DNA from: Anisodus tanguticus
Lineage: Eukaryota > Streptophyta > Magnoliopsida > Solanales > Solanaceae
Length of the DNA stretch: 64,000 nucleotides
Assembly (NCBI GenBank): GCA_034509755.1
Contig: CM067550.1
Span: 5,635,001-5,699,000, forward strand
Direction of reading: 5' to 3'
Part shown: positions 11,301 through 23,085 of the stretch, piece by piece
How the letters are laid out: each line of letters starts with the position of its first letter
How positions within the stretch are numbered: the stretch's first letter is position 1
Program-made: the position numbers and the translations under genes
Notes under the pieces: model-generated
What the model saw: only the letters and a program-made list of their open reading frames with translations
The model's database searches: none
What the model was told of the DNA's origin: nothing

Positions 11301-12483
11301 AGTAATGATTTTTATTCTTAAAAAAAATTGAAACAACATAGTGACAGTCTAGTTGCTTGAAATAGGTTCAATGATGGGTCCATCTTTGAATGATCTAAAA
11401 ATTCTATACCAATTTAAATATTTTGGAGAATAATATTATTGGTCAAACTGTAGAGATTATAAGAATAAATTAAAAAGAGGTGTGGTTGTAATTAGAATTT
11501 TAAAAAGGTTTAGGGGCTTTATCAAAAGGGTTGGCAAATACTAATCAGAGATGGGACCAACGCAATAATTGTTTGTACAACTCTGTCTCTAATCATTCTT
11601 TAGTTGACACATAAACGTCATCTTGACTGTTTAACTCTTTATGGTTAAAGCGTCAAGTTTAGGCAATTAAATCTCTAATATACTTGAGTTTATCAAGATA
11701 ATCTTCTTGTTCATATTTAAAAAAAGAATGAAAAAAACGATAAGAAATTAGGGTTCAAACTTCAAATCTCATAAGAGGAGAAAAACGCAAGATGATTTCT
11801 GTAATTTATCGAAGTTTTAGCGAATAGGATTACCCGAGATCTAAATTAATGAGAAAAAATAAATATAAGTAAAGTTAGAGATGAATTTAGAATTTAAATT
11901 TTAATGAATTAATCAACTGAAAACTTTTATGTATTAAATTTATTATACTTTTAAAATTATTTCTTAAAAATATTGAGTTCAATTATAGAAAAAGGTGAAA
12001 AATGCAATAACTCTAAGATCCCTAGTTAATTAGTGTAGTACTACTTGACCGACATGGTAATACATGTCTTCGCAAGTGGATAAGCTTTACAACTATAATG
12101 CATCTGCTGTCAGTTTATGTATATGCTACTTTTATGACAAGATATATTTTTATTCAAAAATAACAAACAATACAAAAATAAGAAGTATATATTTTTAGGA
12201 AGTTTCTTGAATATTTTCGTAATGATTCTTTAAAATCATCTAAACGGAAATTACTCCAGAACTTAAGTGAAATCCTGAAACAATCATATTATGAATCTCC
12301 TATTTTTAGAATTTACTTTATACCCGTAAATATTAGAACCGAGCATTGTTATTCATAATGGAGTTTGGCTCTGCTCCATTAATCATCAATGCATCCTTAG
12401 ATAGATGACAAGTGTACTAAATTCACTTTAAATAAAAATAGCGGAGTAATAAGTGCCCGATAAAGTTAAAGTATGTAATTAAC
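8355..12483. other. AT-rich intergenic DNA
   Basis: No gene, RNA or intact transposon was recognised here. The stretch is AT-rich with many short unconnected open frames. At 8355-8480 there is an inverted-repeat segment (GTTAGCAAATCCCC... to ...TTGCTAAC) that may be a MITE remnant into whose end the LINE inserted. A notable simple-sequence cluster at 11180-11268 is listed separately. Confidence 0.6.
11180..11268. repeat. C-runs, (GA)n and G-runs: quadruplex-capable cluster
   Basis: C-rich blocks at 11180-11201 (CCCCTCCCCTTCCCCTCCCC type) are followed by a short TA tract, a (GA)n run at 11223-11242 and G blocks at 11243-11266 (GGGCGGGGGGGCGGGGGGC type). The G blocks fit G3+ runs with 1-nt loops on the plus strand; the C blocks give the same potential on the minus strand. 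Confidence 0.85.
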
Positions 12484-12752
12484 TGTTAAATATATATAAT
12501 ATTATCATGATATGCTTTTGATCCAAAATCAATCCGTGTACTTGTCATATTTTATGTATAGTTTTAGGTAATATTTTAGTGTAAATATTACATTAAATAG
12601 TCTTGTACAATTACCATAATTATCACATTTTTGTACTATTAGGATATGGTTTTGGTATTAGAATAGGAATATAATTTTTCTTTTATATAAATATGTAACT
12701 TGTATAAATTGTCTTTCAATTAATGAAAATAATCAAGGACTTATTTCTTTCA
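12484..12752 (+). repeat. 5' LTR of copia element
   Basis: 269 bp, starting TGTTAAATATATATAAT and ending TTATTTCTTTCA. It is clearly diverged from its partner at 15663, indicating an old insertion or mixed ancestry. Confidence 0.9.
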
Positions 12753-12962
12753 TAGTATCAGAAGTCTAGGTTAAATTCTCCTCTCCCGAAATTCCTAGTT
12801 GCCGTGCATTATTCCAGAGAACACACCTCGATTTCTGTGCCCAATTTCCGTCCAAACAGTCCGGTTTCCGAGCTCCCTTCCTCGGTTTCCTTGCCCGGAA
12901 ATTATTTTTCTCTTCCCAAATTTTTCTTTCAAATCCCTACATGTGAGTCTTGCGTTGCTATA

Positions 12963-14350
12963 ATGGCTAAGAACACGTTTCACCTTCTTTTATTGTTGTC
13001 ATTGATCTCATATCTATAAGCAGGGGGGTCTGCGTTCACTATTAAGCCTACCCTGCCCTTGCTGTTTCTAATATCAAGAATCACATCCATATCATTCTTG
13101 AAATAGAAAACGTCCAATATGCGACATGGGCTGAACTGTTCAAAGTTCATGCACGCTCACATCAAGTCCTCCATCACATTATCCCCGCGGCTCCTAAGGA
13201 TACAGAGGTGCCAAAACCCAAGGATGATCCTAAGTTATGGACGACACTTGATGCTACTGTTCTTCAATGGATTTATTTCACTATTTATGTCGACCTGTTG
13301 CAAACGATTATCGAACAGGACGCTACGGCGATGTCGGCTTGAAATAGAGTACGTGATATATTCCAAGATAATCAAAATTCTCGTGGTGTTACCTTGGAGC
13401 ACGAAGTCTCTCACGTCAATATGAAAGATTTCCCTAACGTTACAGCATATTGCAAAAGGTTGAAGGAATTGGCGGACCAACTCCGCAACGTTGGTGCGCC
13501 CGTTACGAACGATCGTGTAGTCCTTCAGATGGTCACATGTCTATCTGAGGCCTATAATGGTGTTGGCACGCTTCTTCAACAAAGCAGCTCTCTTCCGTAA
13601 TTTTATCAGGCTCGTTCTATGCTTACACTCGAAGAAGCAGGCTTGGCTAAAAAGGCGGCTACCGGTGCTAGTCCCGTAGTCATGATGACCGAGTCCAATT
13701 TTCCTCCTTCCGATTCCAACAACTCGGGCCAAAACTGCAACAACGGTGGCGGAAAAAAAAGGCAAAATCAGAAAAATAATGGCAAGAATCGCGACGGCAA
13801 CACTGGTGGCAGCTGGAACAGTGATGGTGGCGGCGGTGGCCCTCGGGGCAGTCAGCAACAACAGCAGACTTGGTCCCCGCAGTGGGCCCCTATGTAGTGG
13901 CATTGGGCCAACCAGTATAGGCCAAACAGTAATGGTCCAGTGTATTACCCAGGAAATTGGGCCCCAACTCCTCAGCAGCCCAGGCCTAGTTTCGCGGGTC
14001 CAGCCTCGAGTTATCGACCAGTTTATGGGCCGGAGCAGCAGGCCAGTGTACTTGGGCCTCGGCCTCCGCAGGCCCACTATGCAGCGGACCCCACACAAAC
14101 TGACATTGAAGCCGTAATGCACACACTTGGATTAAATCCACCAGATCCAAATTGGTATATGAACACCGGAGCCACGACCCACATGACATCCGATCAAGGA
14201 ACTCTCTCGTCTTATTCAAATTTGAGTTGTCCTCGTGGTATAATTGTTGGTAATGGTAATTCAATTCCAATTCGTGGTTATGGTCATAAAATGATGTCTC
14301 CCCCTCCCCCATCCACTCCTTATCTTGAAAAATACCCTTCATGCCCTTAA
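12963..14350 (+). pseudogene. Copia gag and protease region, broken
   Basis: Begins ATGGCTAAGAACACG, but about 80 bp of foreign sequence after TTTCACC (about 12985-13066) disrupts the frame. The parallel copy at 1-711 lacks this insertion. Gag continues through KDFPNVTAYCKRLKELADQL (near 13425) into a Gly/Asn/Gln/Pro-rich tail. The aspartic protease motif appears as NWYMNTGATTHMTSD near 14150; the usual D of D-T-G is N here, so the catalytic Asp is missing. Further stops occur (for example TAG near 13895). Gag and protease would normally package and mature the element's particle. Confidence 0.85.
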
Positions 14351-14399
14351 ATTGATTAAAAATCTAGTGTCTGTCTGTAAATTCTCCATTGATAATTTA

Positions 14400-15662
14400 C
14401 CCTTATGCTCAGCTTGGCTCTTTCGAAAGCATGACCCATTCATTAATTAGATGTGAAGAATGCTTTCTTACATGATCTCAATGAGACAGTTTATATGCAT
14501 CAACCCTTAGGGTTTAGGGATCCCAAATATCCTCATCATGTCTGTTTGTTAAAGAAGTCTTTGTATGAGCTTAAGTTGTCTCCACGGGCTTGGTATAAGA
14601 GGTATGCAGAATATATTTCGACTATTGGGTTCTCTTACAGCAGGTCTGATAATTCATTGTTCATTTATCGTCGTGGTTCTTCCTTGACTTATATACTATT
14701 ATATGTGGATGATATTATCTTGACTGCCTCTTTTGATGCATTACGTCAGTCAATCATGATAATGCTCAGTTCTGAGTTTGCTATGAAAGACTTGGGTCCC
14801 TTGAGTTACTTTTTGGGGATTGCTGTCACTCGTCATGCAAATGGATTATTCTTATCCCAGAGTAAGTATGCAGCTGAGATCATCGAGAGGGCTGGGATGT
14901 CATCCTGTAAGTCCACTTCCACTCCGGTTGATACTAAACCCAAGTTGGGTGCTGGGGCTGGCTCACCTTATGAGGATCCGACCCGCTATCGCGGTCTTGC
15001 ATGGGCCTTCAGTATCTTACATTCACGAGATCGGATATTACGTATGTCGTACAACATATGTGTTTGTTTATGCATGATCCCAGGGTTGAGCACATAAATG
15101 CGCTCAAACACATTTTTCGGTACATCCAAGGGACACTTGACTATGGCTTACATTTATATCTGTCGTCGACATCTACACTTGTCTCGTATACAGATGCCGA
15201 TTGTGGTGGTTGTCCGGACACCAGACGGTCTACGTCTGGCTGTTGTATGTTTCTCGGTAATAACTTGGTCTCATGATTTGCAAAGCGTCAGTCGACATTG
15301 TCCTGCTCTAGTGCAGAAGCCGAGTATCGAGGGGTAGTCAATGTGGTCTCTGAATCATGTTGGTTGCGCAATCTTCTTTTAGAGCTTCATTGTCCTATTC
15401 AGAAAGCTACATTGGTTTATTGTGAAAATGTTAATGACATCTATCTTTTTGGTAATCCGGTTCAGTACTAGCGCATAAACATATCGAGATGGACATTTAC
15501 TTTGTTCGCGAAAAGGTAGCTCGTGGACAAGTACGCGTCTGTCATGTCCATTTCAGGTATCAAATTGCAGACATCTTTACAAAGGGTCTCCCCTCGGTCC
15601 TTTTTGAAGATTTCAGGGACAGTCTTAACGTACGAAGACCGCCCGCTATGACTGCGAGTGTG
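14400..15662 (+). pseudogene. Copia reverse transcriptase and RNase H, broken
   Basis: The reverse transcriptase segment starts in the LSLALSKA region just before VKNAFLHDLNETVYMHQPLG and includes LLYVDDIILTAS, with catalytic YVDD codons at 14702-14713. RNase H sequence follows (SYTDADCGGCPDTRRSTSG near 15190; EMDIYFVREKVARGQ near 15490). Frameshifts near 15000 and 15280 and a lost start separate it from gag. These domains would copy element RNA into DNA. Confidence 0.87.
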
Positions 15663-15937
15663 TGTTAAATATACATAATATTACCGTGATATACACTTAC
15701 GGTTTTGGTCCAAAATCAGTCCGTGTACTTACCATATTTTATGTATAGCTTTAAGTAATATTTTAGTGTAAATATTACATTAAGTAGTTTGTACACTTAC
15801 CATGATTATATGATTTTGTACTACTAGGATATGGTTTTGGTATTAGAATAGGAATATGATTTTCCTATTATGAAAATATGTAACTTGTATATATTGTCTT
15901 TTAATTAATGAAAATAATCAAGAGATTATTTCTTTCA
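15663..15937 (+). repeat. 3' LTR of copia element
   Basis: 275 bp, starting TGTTAAATATACATAAT and ending GAGATTATTTCTTTCA. The purine-poor end of RNase H precedes it directly, as in the sister elements. Confidence 0.9.
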
Positions 15938-16039
15938 TTATTTTTTTTTGAATAACTTAAGAGTTAAACTAATGCATTTCCCTATTTTTTTTGGAGCAAT
16001 ACTCATATTGTGGTCAAAATTTAAGAGTGTAATTTTTTT

Positions 16040-16160
16040 TTCATTTTTTTGAAATTTTCAGGAAAATCTGTAGTCGCTACCCTTCGGGTGCGCATTGAAT
16101 AATTTGCTCACTGTGCAATAACTCGCAAATCACACATAAGTTGTAAATCAGGGCAAGTTG
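16040..16160 (-). mobile_element. SINE 3'-end fragment
   Basis: Contains the same 3'-tail segment (plus-strand form GTAGTCGCTACCCTTCGGGTGCGC, split here as GTAGTCGCTACCC and TTCGGGTGCGC) seen in the SINE at 55285-55505, followed by a GTGCAATAACTCGCAAATCAC-type block. The promoter half was not found, so the copy looks truncated. Confidence 0.6.
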
Positions 16161-17030
16161 TGTGAATTTAAATAGCTATAAAAGTAAGTTTGTTGAATGC
16201 TGTCATTAATCAAGTTTAATAATGGATTAAGCCACCTTCAAAGATCAATACTATCTTCTCTGCATAAATTAGGCTCTTTTGTTGTTTATTTAGCAAAGGA
16301 AAAAGGTTTTAATTTGACAAAGAAATCTTATAAAAAATTGTTACATTTTTAGTTCATTCCAATTCTTAGTTGTCTTATATTTTTCTCCTCGTTAACGAAA
16401 TTCTAACATAAAATAGGTAAATTTCACATGTTCGAGTTATTCGTGAAAGAAAGTTTCAAATTAATCATTCATACTTTAATTATAATTTAAAATTACTTTC
16501 ATATTTGACGTCGTTAAAGGTCAAGCACAAAATGAAACTTTTTCCTAACCGCGGAATAATAATAGATCATAAGTGTATTGAATGGATAACATCCCCAATT
16601 TTAGATAATACGAAGACAAATTTAACTCTTCTTTTAGTAGTATTATATTTTCATGTAGTGATAATCAACCCAAAACTTCGCCGCCTTTTTTTAAGTTTCG
16701 ATAATCAAAATTTACTGATTCAATTACTTTAGATAAAAATATTTTTAAATTTACTAACAAACAAACATATTCAGTATAATTTCATCAAATTAGATGCGAA
16801 GTAGATAGAATATATGCAGACTTTATTCCTATTTTAAAAAGGTAGGTACATTATTTCCGGTCGACTCAATAACAAATAAAGTGAAACAAATAAAATGATT
16901 TCTCTCATTATTCTTTTTCCTGAAAATAAATATCCATTTTTTTTTTGTCTTACTATAGTACATTTCTTTCCCCATATTTTTTCCATTAAATTATTTGGAG
17001 TTCACTGTAGTACATATAGAGAAGAAGCAG
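16161..17030. other. Intergenic DNA upstream of the WVD2-like gene
   Basis: AT-rich and without a recognisable gene. A decayed LINE-tail-like piece on the minus strand lies at about 16795-16880 (ATATGCAGACTTTATTCC). The promoter of the downstream gene probably lies at the right end. Confidence 0.5.
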
Positions 17031-17045
17031 ACATATATATAAATA
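17031..17045 (+). promoter_or_regulatory. Candidate TATA box of the WVD2-like gene
   Basis: ATATATATAAATAC lies upstream of a leader-like stretch that ends in a good donor (AAAG|GTCAGT, exon end 17184). A leader exon of about 17065-17184 joined to the coding exon at 20206 would explain the 3-kb gap. The start of transcription is inferred, not seen. Confidence 0.4.
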
Positions 17046-17486
17046 CACGAGTAACAGGGACGACCTATACATACATATAGAGACAGAGACACCGCTCCCA
17101 AAATCTGCTGGATAAAGGCTAATAACAGCAAATTCACGCTAACAACAAAACCCATAAACAAACAAAGTGGACTCTTTCTTAAAGGTCAGTTACAAGAACT
17201 TTTTTCAAGCATTTCACACACATTATACTTATCTCTTCCTGGGTTTATGTTCTTTTTTATACATTCTTGGTAAAGCTTTGATCTCTTCTTTTGTTTATAT
17301 TTTCTTGGAAATTCATTATTATGTTGTTGTTGGTTCTTGCATTTGGGAATTTGGGTTTTAATGCAGTGTGAATTACTTCCTGTGTTTATGTTCTTTTTTT
17401 TTTATCCCGTAGCTTATTGTCTTTCGATTTTTGCGTCTCTTTTACTTTGATTATCATATTATTGACCTTATTTGAAATGTCTTTTT

Positions 17487-17602
17487 TTGAACTGAGAGTC
17501 TATCCTAAACAAACTCTCTAGCTCCTGAGATAGAGGTAAGTTGTGCGTATAATCCATGTTTCCAGACCCCACTTGTGGGAATATATTGGGTATGTTGTTG
17601 TT
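17487..17602 (+). mobile_element. TTG-tailed LINE/SINE 3'-end fragment
   Basis: A GAGTCTATCCTAAACAAACTC block followed by CAGACCCCACTTGTGGGAA and TGTTGTTGTT, matching the 3' end of the LINE at 5614. It is inserted into the leader-intron tandem array. Confidence 0.78.
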
Positions 17603-17846
17603 TATATTCTTTTTATACATTCTTGGTGAAGCTTTGATCTTTTCTTATGTTTATATTTTTTTGGAAGTTCATTGATTTGTTGTTGTTGGTTCTTGTTTTT
17701 GGGAATTTGTGGTTTAATGCAATGTAATTTACTTCCTGGGTTTATGTTCTTTTGTTACATTCTTGGTAAAGCTTTGATCTTTTCTTTAGTTTCTAATTAT
17801 TTGGAAGTTCATTGATTTGTTGTTGTTGGTTCTTCCATTTGGGGTT

Positions 17847-17966
17847 GAGGGTTTCTCGGAAACAATCTCTCTACCTCTCAAAGTAGGGGTAAGGTCTGCG
17901 TACAATCTACCCTCTCCAGACCCCACTTGTGGGATTATACTAGGTATGTTGTTGTTGTTGTTGTTG
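17847..17966 (+). mobile_element. TTG-tailed LINE/SINE 3'-end fragment
   Basis: A well-preserved tail: TCTCTCTACCTCTCAAAG, GGGGTAAGGTCTGCGTACA, CAGACCCCACTTGTGGGATT and a (TTG)n tract ending near 17966. It is in the same array and orientation as the copy at 17487. Confidence 0.85.
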
Positions 17967-19737
17967 GTTCTTGCATTTGGGAATTCGGGGTTTAATGCAA
18001 TGTAAATTACTTCTTGGGTTTAGGTTCTTTTTATACATTCTTGGTAAAGCTTTGATCTTTTCTTTTGTTTCTAATTTTTCTTCTTCTTTTGGAGGTCCAT
18101 TGATTTGTTATTATTTGTTCTTGCATTTGGGAATTTGGGGTTTAATGCAATGCAAATTACTTCTTGGGTTTATGTTCTTTTGATACATTCTTGGTAAAGT
18201 TTTGATCTTTTCTTTAGTTTCTAATTTTTTTGTCTATCCATTAATCTTTTTCATTGGTTCTTGCATTTGGGTTTTAATGTAATGCAAATTCCTGGGTTTA
18301 GATCTATACTTACACAGGACAAGGTCTCAACAATATGTTCTTTGCAAAATTTGTTTCTTGGATAATTTAGGCCAATTTGGTTTTAAAAGATGAGTCTTTT
18401 TTTGTCTAAATACTGAGGTTTTAGCTATAATTTTGGTGGGTGTAAGGTGTAAGCATTTGAAAGTAGTAGTTGTATGTGGAGTTTGAAATGATTTCTGAGG
18501 TAAAAATGTGATTTTTCCATAGACGAAGAAATGTTTTGGAGTCTAGGAATGACTTCTTTCCACTTATTACATAGGTTGATTCAGATTTTAGAGGTGAATA
18601 TGTAATTTTGTTTTTCTACATTTAAGCTGATACTCCTTCTGTACCGTGTTGTTTGGCGCTTTTCACTTTGAAGATACATTTAACCAATTTTTTGAGTTCG
18701 ACTTGATTAGTCATATTATTAAATTCAAATTTAGATACTCAGGAACTATGATCTAGCATCAAAATGACAAAAGAAACATTTTTAAATGTTACTGAACTTA
18801 GTGTGAATATGAGATATATTTTGGGACATAGGGATTAATTAGTTAGCTTCCTCGCATGAATAAAGTTGTGGTTGCTCTTGTTCTTGTATCCCTTATGTAT
18901 ATTGCATGTTGTATGGGCTTCTGTAGTTCTAGCTTTCAAAATAGGTAGTCGTTTGCATTGAAATGCGTGTAAAAGATTACATCTTTCCTCCAATCACCGT
19001 ATCTAGACGACCTCCTTAACAAGCACAAGTTGTTGGAATTCTTGGATTTATGGATGTTTTTCTGTTTATAAGTTGATGTAGATATTTGTATATGTAAATG
19101 GACTTCATATTTCCTTTGTTTCTTTAATTGTTGAGAAACAAAATGGTTGTGCCTCTTTCATCTTTTTGTTAGTCTGGGGATACCTTTTCATGTTGCCTAA
19201 ACTGTACGTTCTATCTTTAATTTTGGTGTTACAAAGGCTCCTCTTTTACCACCCTATGCTCGTTAAAGAGCTGTACTTTAAATCGTCTAATGTCAAATAC
19301 ATAATGAACATTGACGAGATGTTGAGTGATCTTTTGTGAGATAGTAAATTTGGCTGTTATGGTAAACATGTGTCGGACTGCAGGCCAGTTCAATGTGCCT
19401 TTTCAGATTCAGCGCTTTTGGGGTTGGGGTGTTTTTCTTATTTAAAGAAATGAGCAAGTTTAAACTTTTCAAGGGATAACATAGTCCTTAGAGAAAATTC
19501 TGTTTTTTATGATGAAATTTCTTTGTCCTGACATAAAATTTACGGATGGGAAGTCATTAACTATCAATTATTACATAAATTACATCAGGGGTTTTTCTTT
19601 TTGATATCGTCCTTAGGTAATTTTGATGGCAAACCTCCTTATATTCCTGTTATATAGGTATCTTAAATTTTCATTCATTACTGTATACAATTTAGTGGCT
19701 TCAAAGTTCAAACTAAGACAAATTGAGCTCCAATCAA

Positions 19738-19905
19738 TCTGGAATGACACTTATGGAACTTATTTTCCCTACTTTCACTAGGGAAGTCATTTTATTCATT
19801 TCTAAGGAACTTGTTTTCCAAGAGAAATGTTTTCCTAAAATTTTGACCAACCATGAGAAAATTGGAAAACATTTAATATTTTTCTCCATACAAAACACAC
19901 CCTTA
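19738..19905 (-). repeat. GGAAAACATTTT-family repeat copy
   Basis: The reverse complement begins GGGTGTGTTTTGTATGGAG and contains GGAAAACAAGTTCCTTAG and a GACTTCCCTAGTGAAAG block, matching the units at 59276-60227. It lies in the putative leader intron of the WVD2-like gene. Short open frames here are not a gene. Confidence 0.75.
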
Positions 19906-20210
19906 TTGAGAGATGCTATTGCTGAAGCAGGAAGTCCCTCTGATATATCAGAGTGTTTTTTTATTTCTCTATCTCCAGAGATCCACCCAAACCTATATGG
20001 ATCAAGAAATATTCTATATACACAAACATATTGGAGGAAAAAGATTTCTTTCGGTAGACAAATAACTAAATTACTTTGACCATAATATGTGATGAATCAA
20101 ATAGTATTATTTAAAAATACAATCTGATGGATCAAATAGACATTCTTCCATGTTGAATCCCTTAGTTCTACTAAATGCTTTCTTATTTATTTTACTTACT
20201 TTCAGAGATT

Positions 20211-22554
20211 ATGGAGCTGGAGGTTACTGATATCTGTATGGACAAGGAGCAAAACGGTAGCATAAGTTACTGTGATGGTGCTTCTCCAGATTCAAGTTTC
20301 CTAATTGACAGTAATCAAGATGTTCATTCATCCAAGCTTGTTATTCAGGAGCAAGAAACTGATCTGTTGAAAGAGAGTGCCGAAACAAAGGAGTACGAAG
20401 TGAAGGAATGCACAGCTGAAGTATCAGTTGAGATATCCAAACCGTGTGAAGTTGAAAGTACCAAGGAGCTATATACAAAGAGCTCAAAATGTGAGATTGA
20501 ATCTCCTACAAAGGAGAACAACTCTGATGTCCGAAAATTAAAAGATGATAACAAGAGATCAAGAAAATCGGCAACCAAATCTGTTACTGGAAACTGCAAA
20601 ACAAAGTGTACAGTTCCTCAACCATTTGCTTTGGCAACTGAGAAGCGTGCGTCTCATGGAACTCGTCTTGTTGGGAATGATGCAGACAATGTCCATTATA
20701 AGATACCTGAAGCCAATAATTTGCGGGTCCCAAGTACGAAACAAAACCAGGTTAGTTCCCTATGCAGCTAATCTGATTTTTACCTTATCTACAAATCCTT
20801 ATTTCATTAAGTGTTCATTTGGTAGGGTGTATAAGAATAGTACTGAATATGGCGTATTAATAATGCTGGGATTAGTTATGCTGACATTATTTTTATCAAT
20901 TGTTTGGTTTGTTGTATTAAATAACATGCATTGCATAATTTCTAAATAGTACTGAATAAGGTGTATTTGAATATGAATAGTACTGATATTGTTAATGCCA
21001 TGGTTTACTATGTATAAGAATAGTACTGAACCTACCCTCAAACATAAGGGACTATTTTTGTTATATATTCTAACGATTACACTAGTGGTCTATGGATACG
21101 ACTGTCTGTTAATAACTGATTCCATGGCTATTGTATTTGTATCCAGGTCTCCACACCAGTTGCAACTAGGAAGCCGCTACAACCTGATAACAAGAAGCAT
21201 TCTGATGAAGAAGACTCATGCTCAGTTACTTCTTGGTATCCACTTTCTCTCCCCTGATTTTGCTTAATAAGGTCTGCTATTTCTAATGTGTTCCCTTGTC
21301 TTATGATTCTGTGTTTCTGTTTGATAATCTATCCACAACGTGAAGTGCTACGCTACCAGCAAGAAAATCCAGGGCCACTGTTGCGTCAGCCCCTGTGTTC
21401 CGATTATCTGAACGTATAGAGAAAAGGAAAGAGGTAGCTGTTGATTTACTGAATTACTGAAACTGCTCATTTAGTTCTATGTTTGATCGGGTTTCTACCT
21501 TGTTATTCTTCTCATCTCGCCGCTTTTAAACGAGAATAAGAACAATGAAAGATCGGTTAGTTCTTATATTGATTCTCTTTGCAGTTTTACTCAAAATTAG
21601 AAGAGAAACATCAAGCTTTGGAGGCCCAGAAAATTCAGTGGGAGGCAAGGACAAAGGTGCATTTTTTGCTGCTACAGCTATCACTTGTTATGCTAGTATA
21701 AGTGGAATACTAACGAAAGAGCATTATCCTACCAAAAACCGAGTAAATGAATATCTTAACAATGAACTTCAAATATATAATGTTTTTCTTTTGTACCTTC
21801 AATTATTAGGAAGAGAGAGAAGCAGCTATAAAGCAACTGAGAAAAAGTTTGATGTTTAAGGCAAGCCCAATGCCGAGCTTCTACCATGAGGGACCTCCAC
21901 CAAAGACTGAATTGAAGAAGGTAATACATAACATCACTGGTATCGGACTCACATAGATATGTAATTTTTAGCCGGGTAAACAACAACAACATACCCAGTT
22001 TAATCCCACGAAGTGGGGTCTGAGGAGGGTAGGATATACGCAGACCTTACCTCTACCTTTGTGGGGCAGAGAGGTAATTTTTAGCCGAGGTATTCACCAA
22101 AAATTTGATCTGCATTATAATGTTTACATAGTTGTAACTTGTAAGCGGCCTTAGAGTGTCATAGTGCAGATAAGGTTTTGTGCAAATATCGATATACCTA
22201 GCTGTCTATCGGATATAAGCCACCTTCTAATTCTAAATTTCTTATTTCTTTGAACTGCAGGCACCGCCAACTCGTGCGAAATCACCGAGGTTGGGGAGAA
22301 GGAAGAGCTGCAATGACTCAGTTGGTTTAGACAAAGGGATGGGAGCTTATGATCGAGGAACTCGCCACAGTGTTGAAGTTAACAATGAAAATGATGCCTT
22401 AGGTTCCAGAAATAGGAAAGACCGTGTAAATATTCAGAACAGTACTGCCATTTACAAATTTAACAACGAAGCCAATCACGCAGAGGAGATAAATGAGTCA
22501 TATATGACTAAGATACGTGAAGAAATGAATGTGGACATTACTGTTCATTCTTGA
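20211..22554 (+). CDS. WVD2-like (WDL) microtubule-associated protein
   Basis: Join 20211-20750, 21147-21235, 21346-21433, 21585-21656, 21810-21920 and 22261-22554; 1,194 bp, 397 residues, all GT-AG with consistent phase. Residues about 1-180 are acidic, Ser/Lys-rich and probably disordered. Residues about 200-300 hold the TPX2 C-terminal-type domain (APVFRLSERIEKRKE, FYSKLEEKHQALEAQKIQWE, EEREAAIKQLRKSLMFKA, MPSFYHEGPPPK), then a basic RAKSPRLGRRKS patch and a variable tail. WVD2/WDL proteins bind and bundle cortical microtubules and influence anisotropic growth and organ twisting. The ATG follows the acceptor at 20205 by five bases and starts MELEVTDICMDKEQ, like family members. A leader exon near 17065-17184 is likely. 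No lesion was found. The exact WDL number cannot be assigned. Confidence 0.9.
21972..22085 (-). mobile_element. TTG-tailed LINE/SINE fragment in WVD2-like intron
   Basis: The plus strand shows AACAACAACAACATACCC, TGGGGTCTGAGGAGGGTAGG and ACGCAGACCTTACC, the inverse of the LINE 3' tail. It lies in the fifth intron (21921-22260), antisense to the gene, and does not touch splice sites. Confidence 0.85.
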
Positions 22555-23078
22555 GCCTTTTGTGAGTCTTCTAATTTAATAAGATTAAGAACTTTCTGTT
22601 TTCTTGGTTTTGCTTCTTGTTACCACTGTAAGGGTTGTGCATTTGACTGCTTTTTAAACTGTAAAAGTTTTTTTTGCAGTCGTCTGTGTAACGTTTTTTT
22701 AAGAAGTGTAAATTTCTGTAAGTTATTTCCATGCTTGTGTAAAGAGACCTCCACTTTGTACATTGCATTTTCAATTGTAACATGTCTATTGCAGTTCTGC
22801 CTTAAGGATCTTAGTATTATCTGTCTGTCTCTTGAAATTATTCACGTTCATGCGACGGTGGAGTCATCATGCCTGGTAATGAAGCTTTAAAAAGAAAAAG
22901 GATTTGTTACATGTTTATTTCAGTCTGATCCCGGATTTAAACTTGACGGGATCAACCTTAATGTTCTTATCATTGAACTCGTTGTACTTTGGAAATAATT
23001 GGATCAAAATTTGAGATTTGTTTAATAGTTAGTGGTTTTTCACGTATTTAATTGCGTTGTCTCGAAAATATGGGTTTA
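22555..23078 (+). other. 3' UTR of the WVD2-like gene and flank
   Basis: T-rich sequence after the stop codon, consistent with a plant 3' UTR to roughly 22800. The polyadenylation site is not identifiable with certainty. The remainder to the solo LTR holds nothing recognisable. Confidence 0.5.
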
Positions 23079-23085
23079 GTTGAAT

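Larger units (their letters stand above)
12484..15937 (+). mobile_element. Ty1/copia element lacking integrase, with both LTRs
   Basis: A 3,454-bp element of the same family as the fragments at 1, 30090 and 52762. It has a 5' LTR (12484-12752), a primer-binding site (TAGTATCAGAAG at 12753), gag, a protease motif, reverse transcriptase, RNase H and a 3' LTR (15663-15937). The sequence jumps from the start of the GAG-pre-integrase segment straight to reverse transcriptase near 14400, so integrase is gone. No matching target duplication is seen (TTAAC at left, TTATT at right). It cannot be autonomous. Confidence 0.92.
17235..18300 (+). repeat. Degenerate tandem repeats in leader intron
   Basis: The phrase GGGTTTATGTTCTTTT plus ACATTCTTGGTAAAGC plus TTTGATCTTTTCTT recurs near 17241, 17600, 17738, 18017 and 18167, with partial copies near 17382 and 18293. 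Copies also share a TTGGTTCTTGCATTTGGGAA block, about 130-150 bp per unit. Two TTG-tailed insertions lie inside. It sits in the putative first intron of the WVD2-like gene. Confidence 0.85.

Noticed and set aside
13541..14122. 193-codon minus-strand frame
   Set aside because: Antisense to copia gag on the plus strand, with low-complexity composition.
19723..20079. 118-codon plus-strand frame upstream of the WVD2-like gene
   Set aside because: Its first half is the GGAAAACATTTT-family repeat; the rest shows no family likeness and it sits in the putative leader intron.
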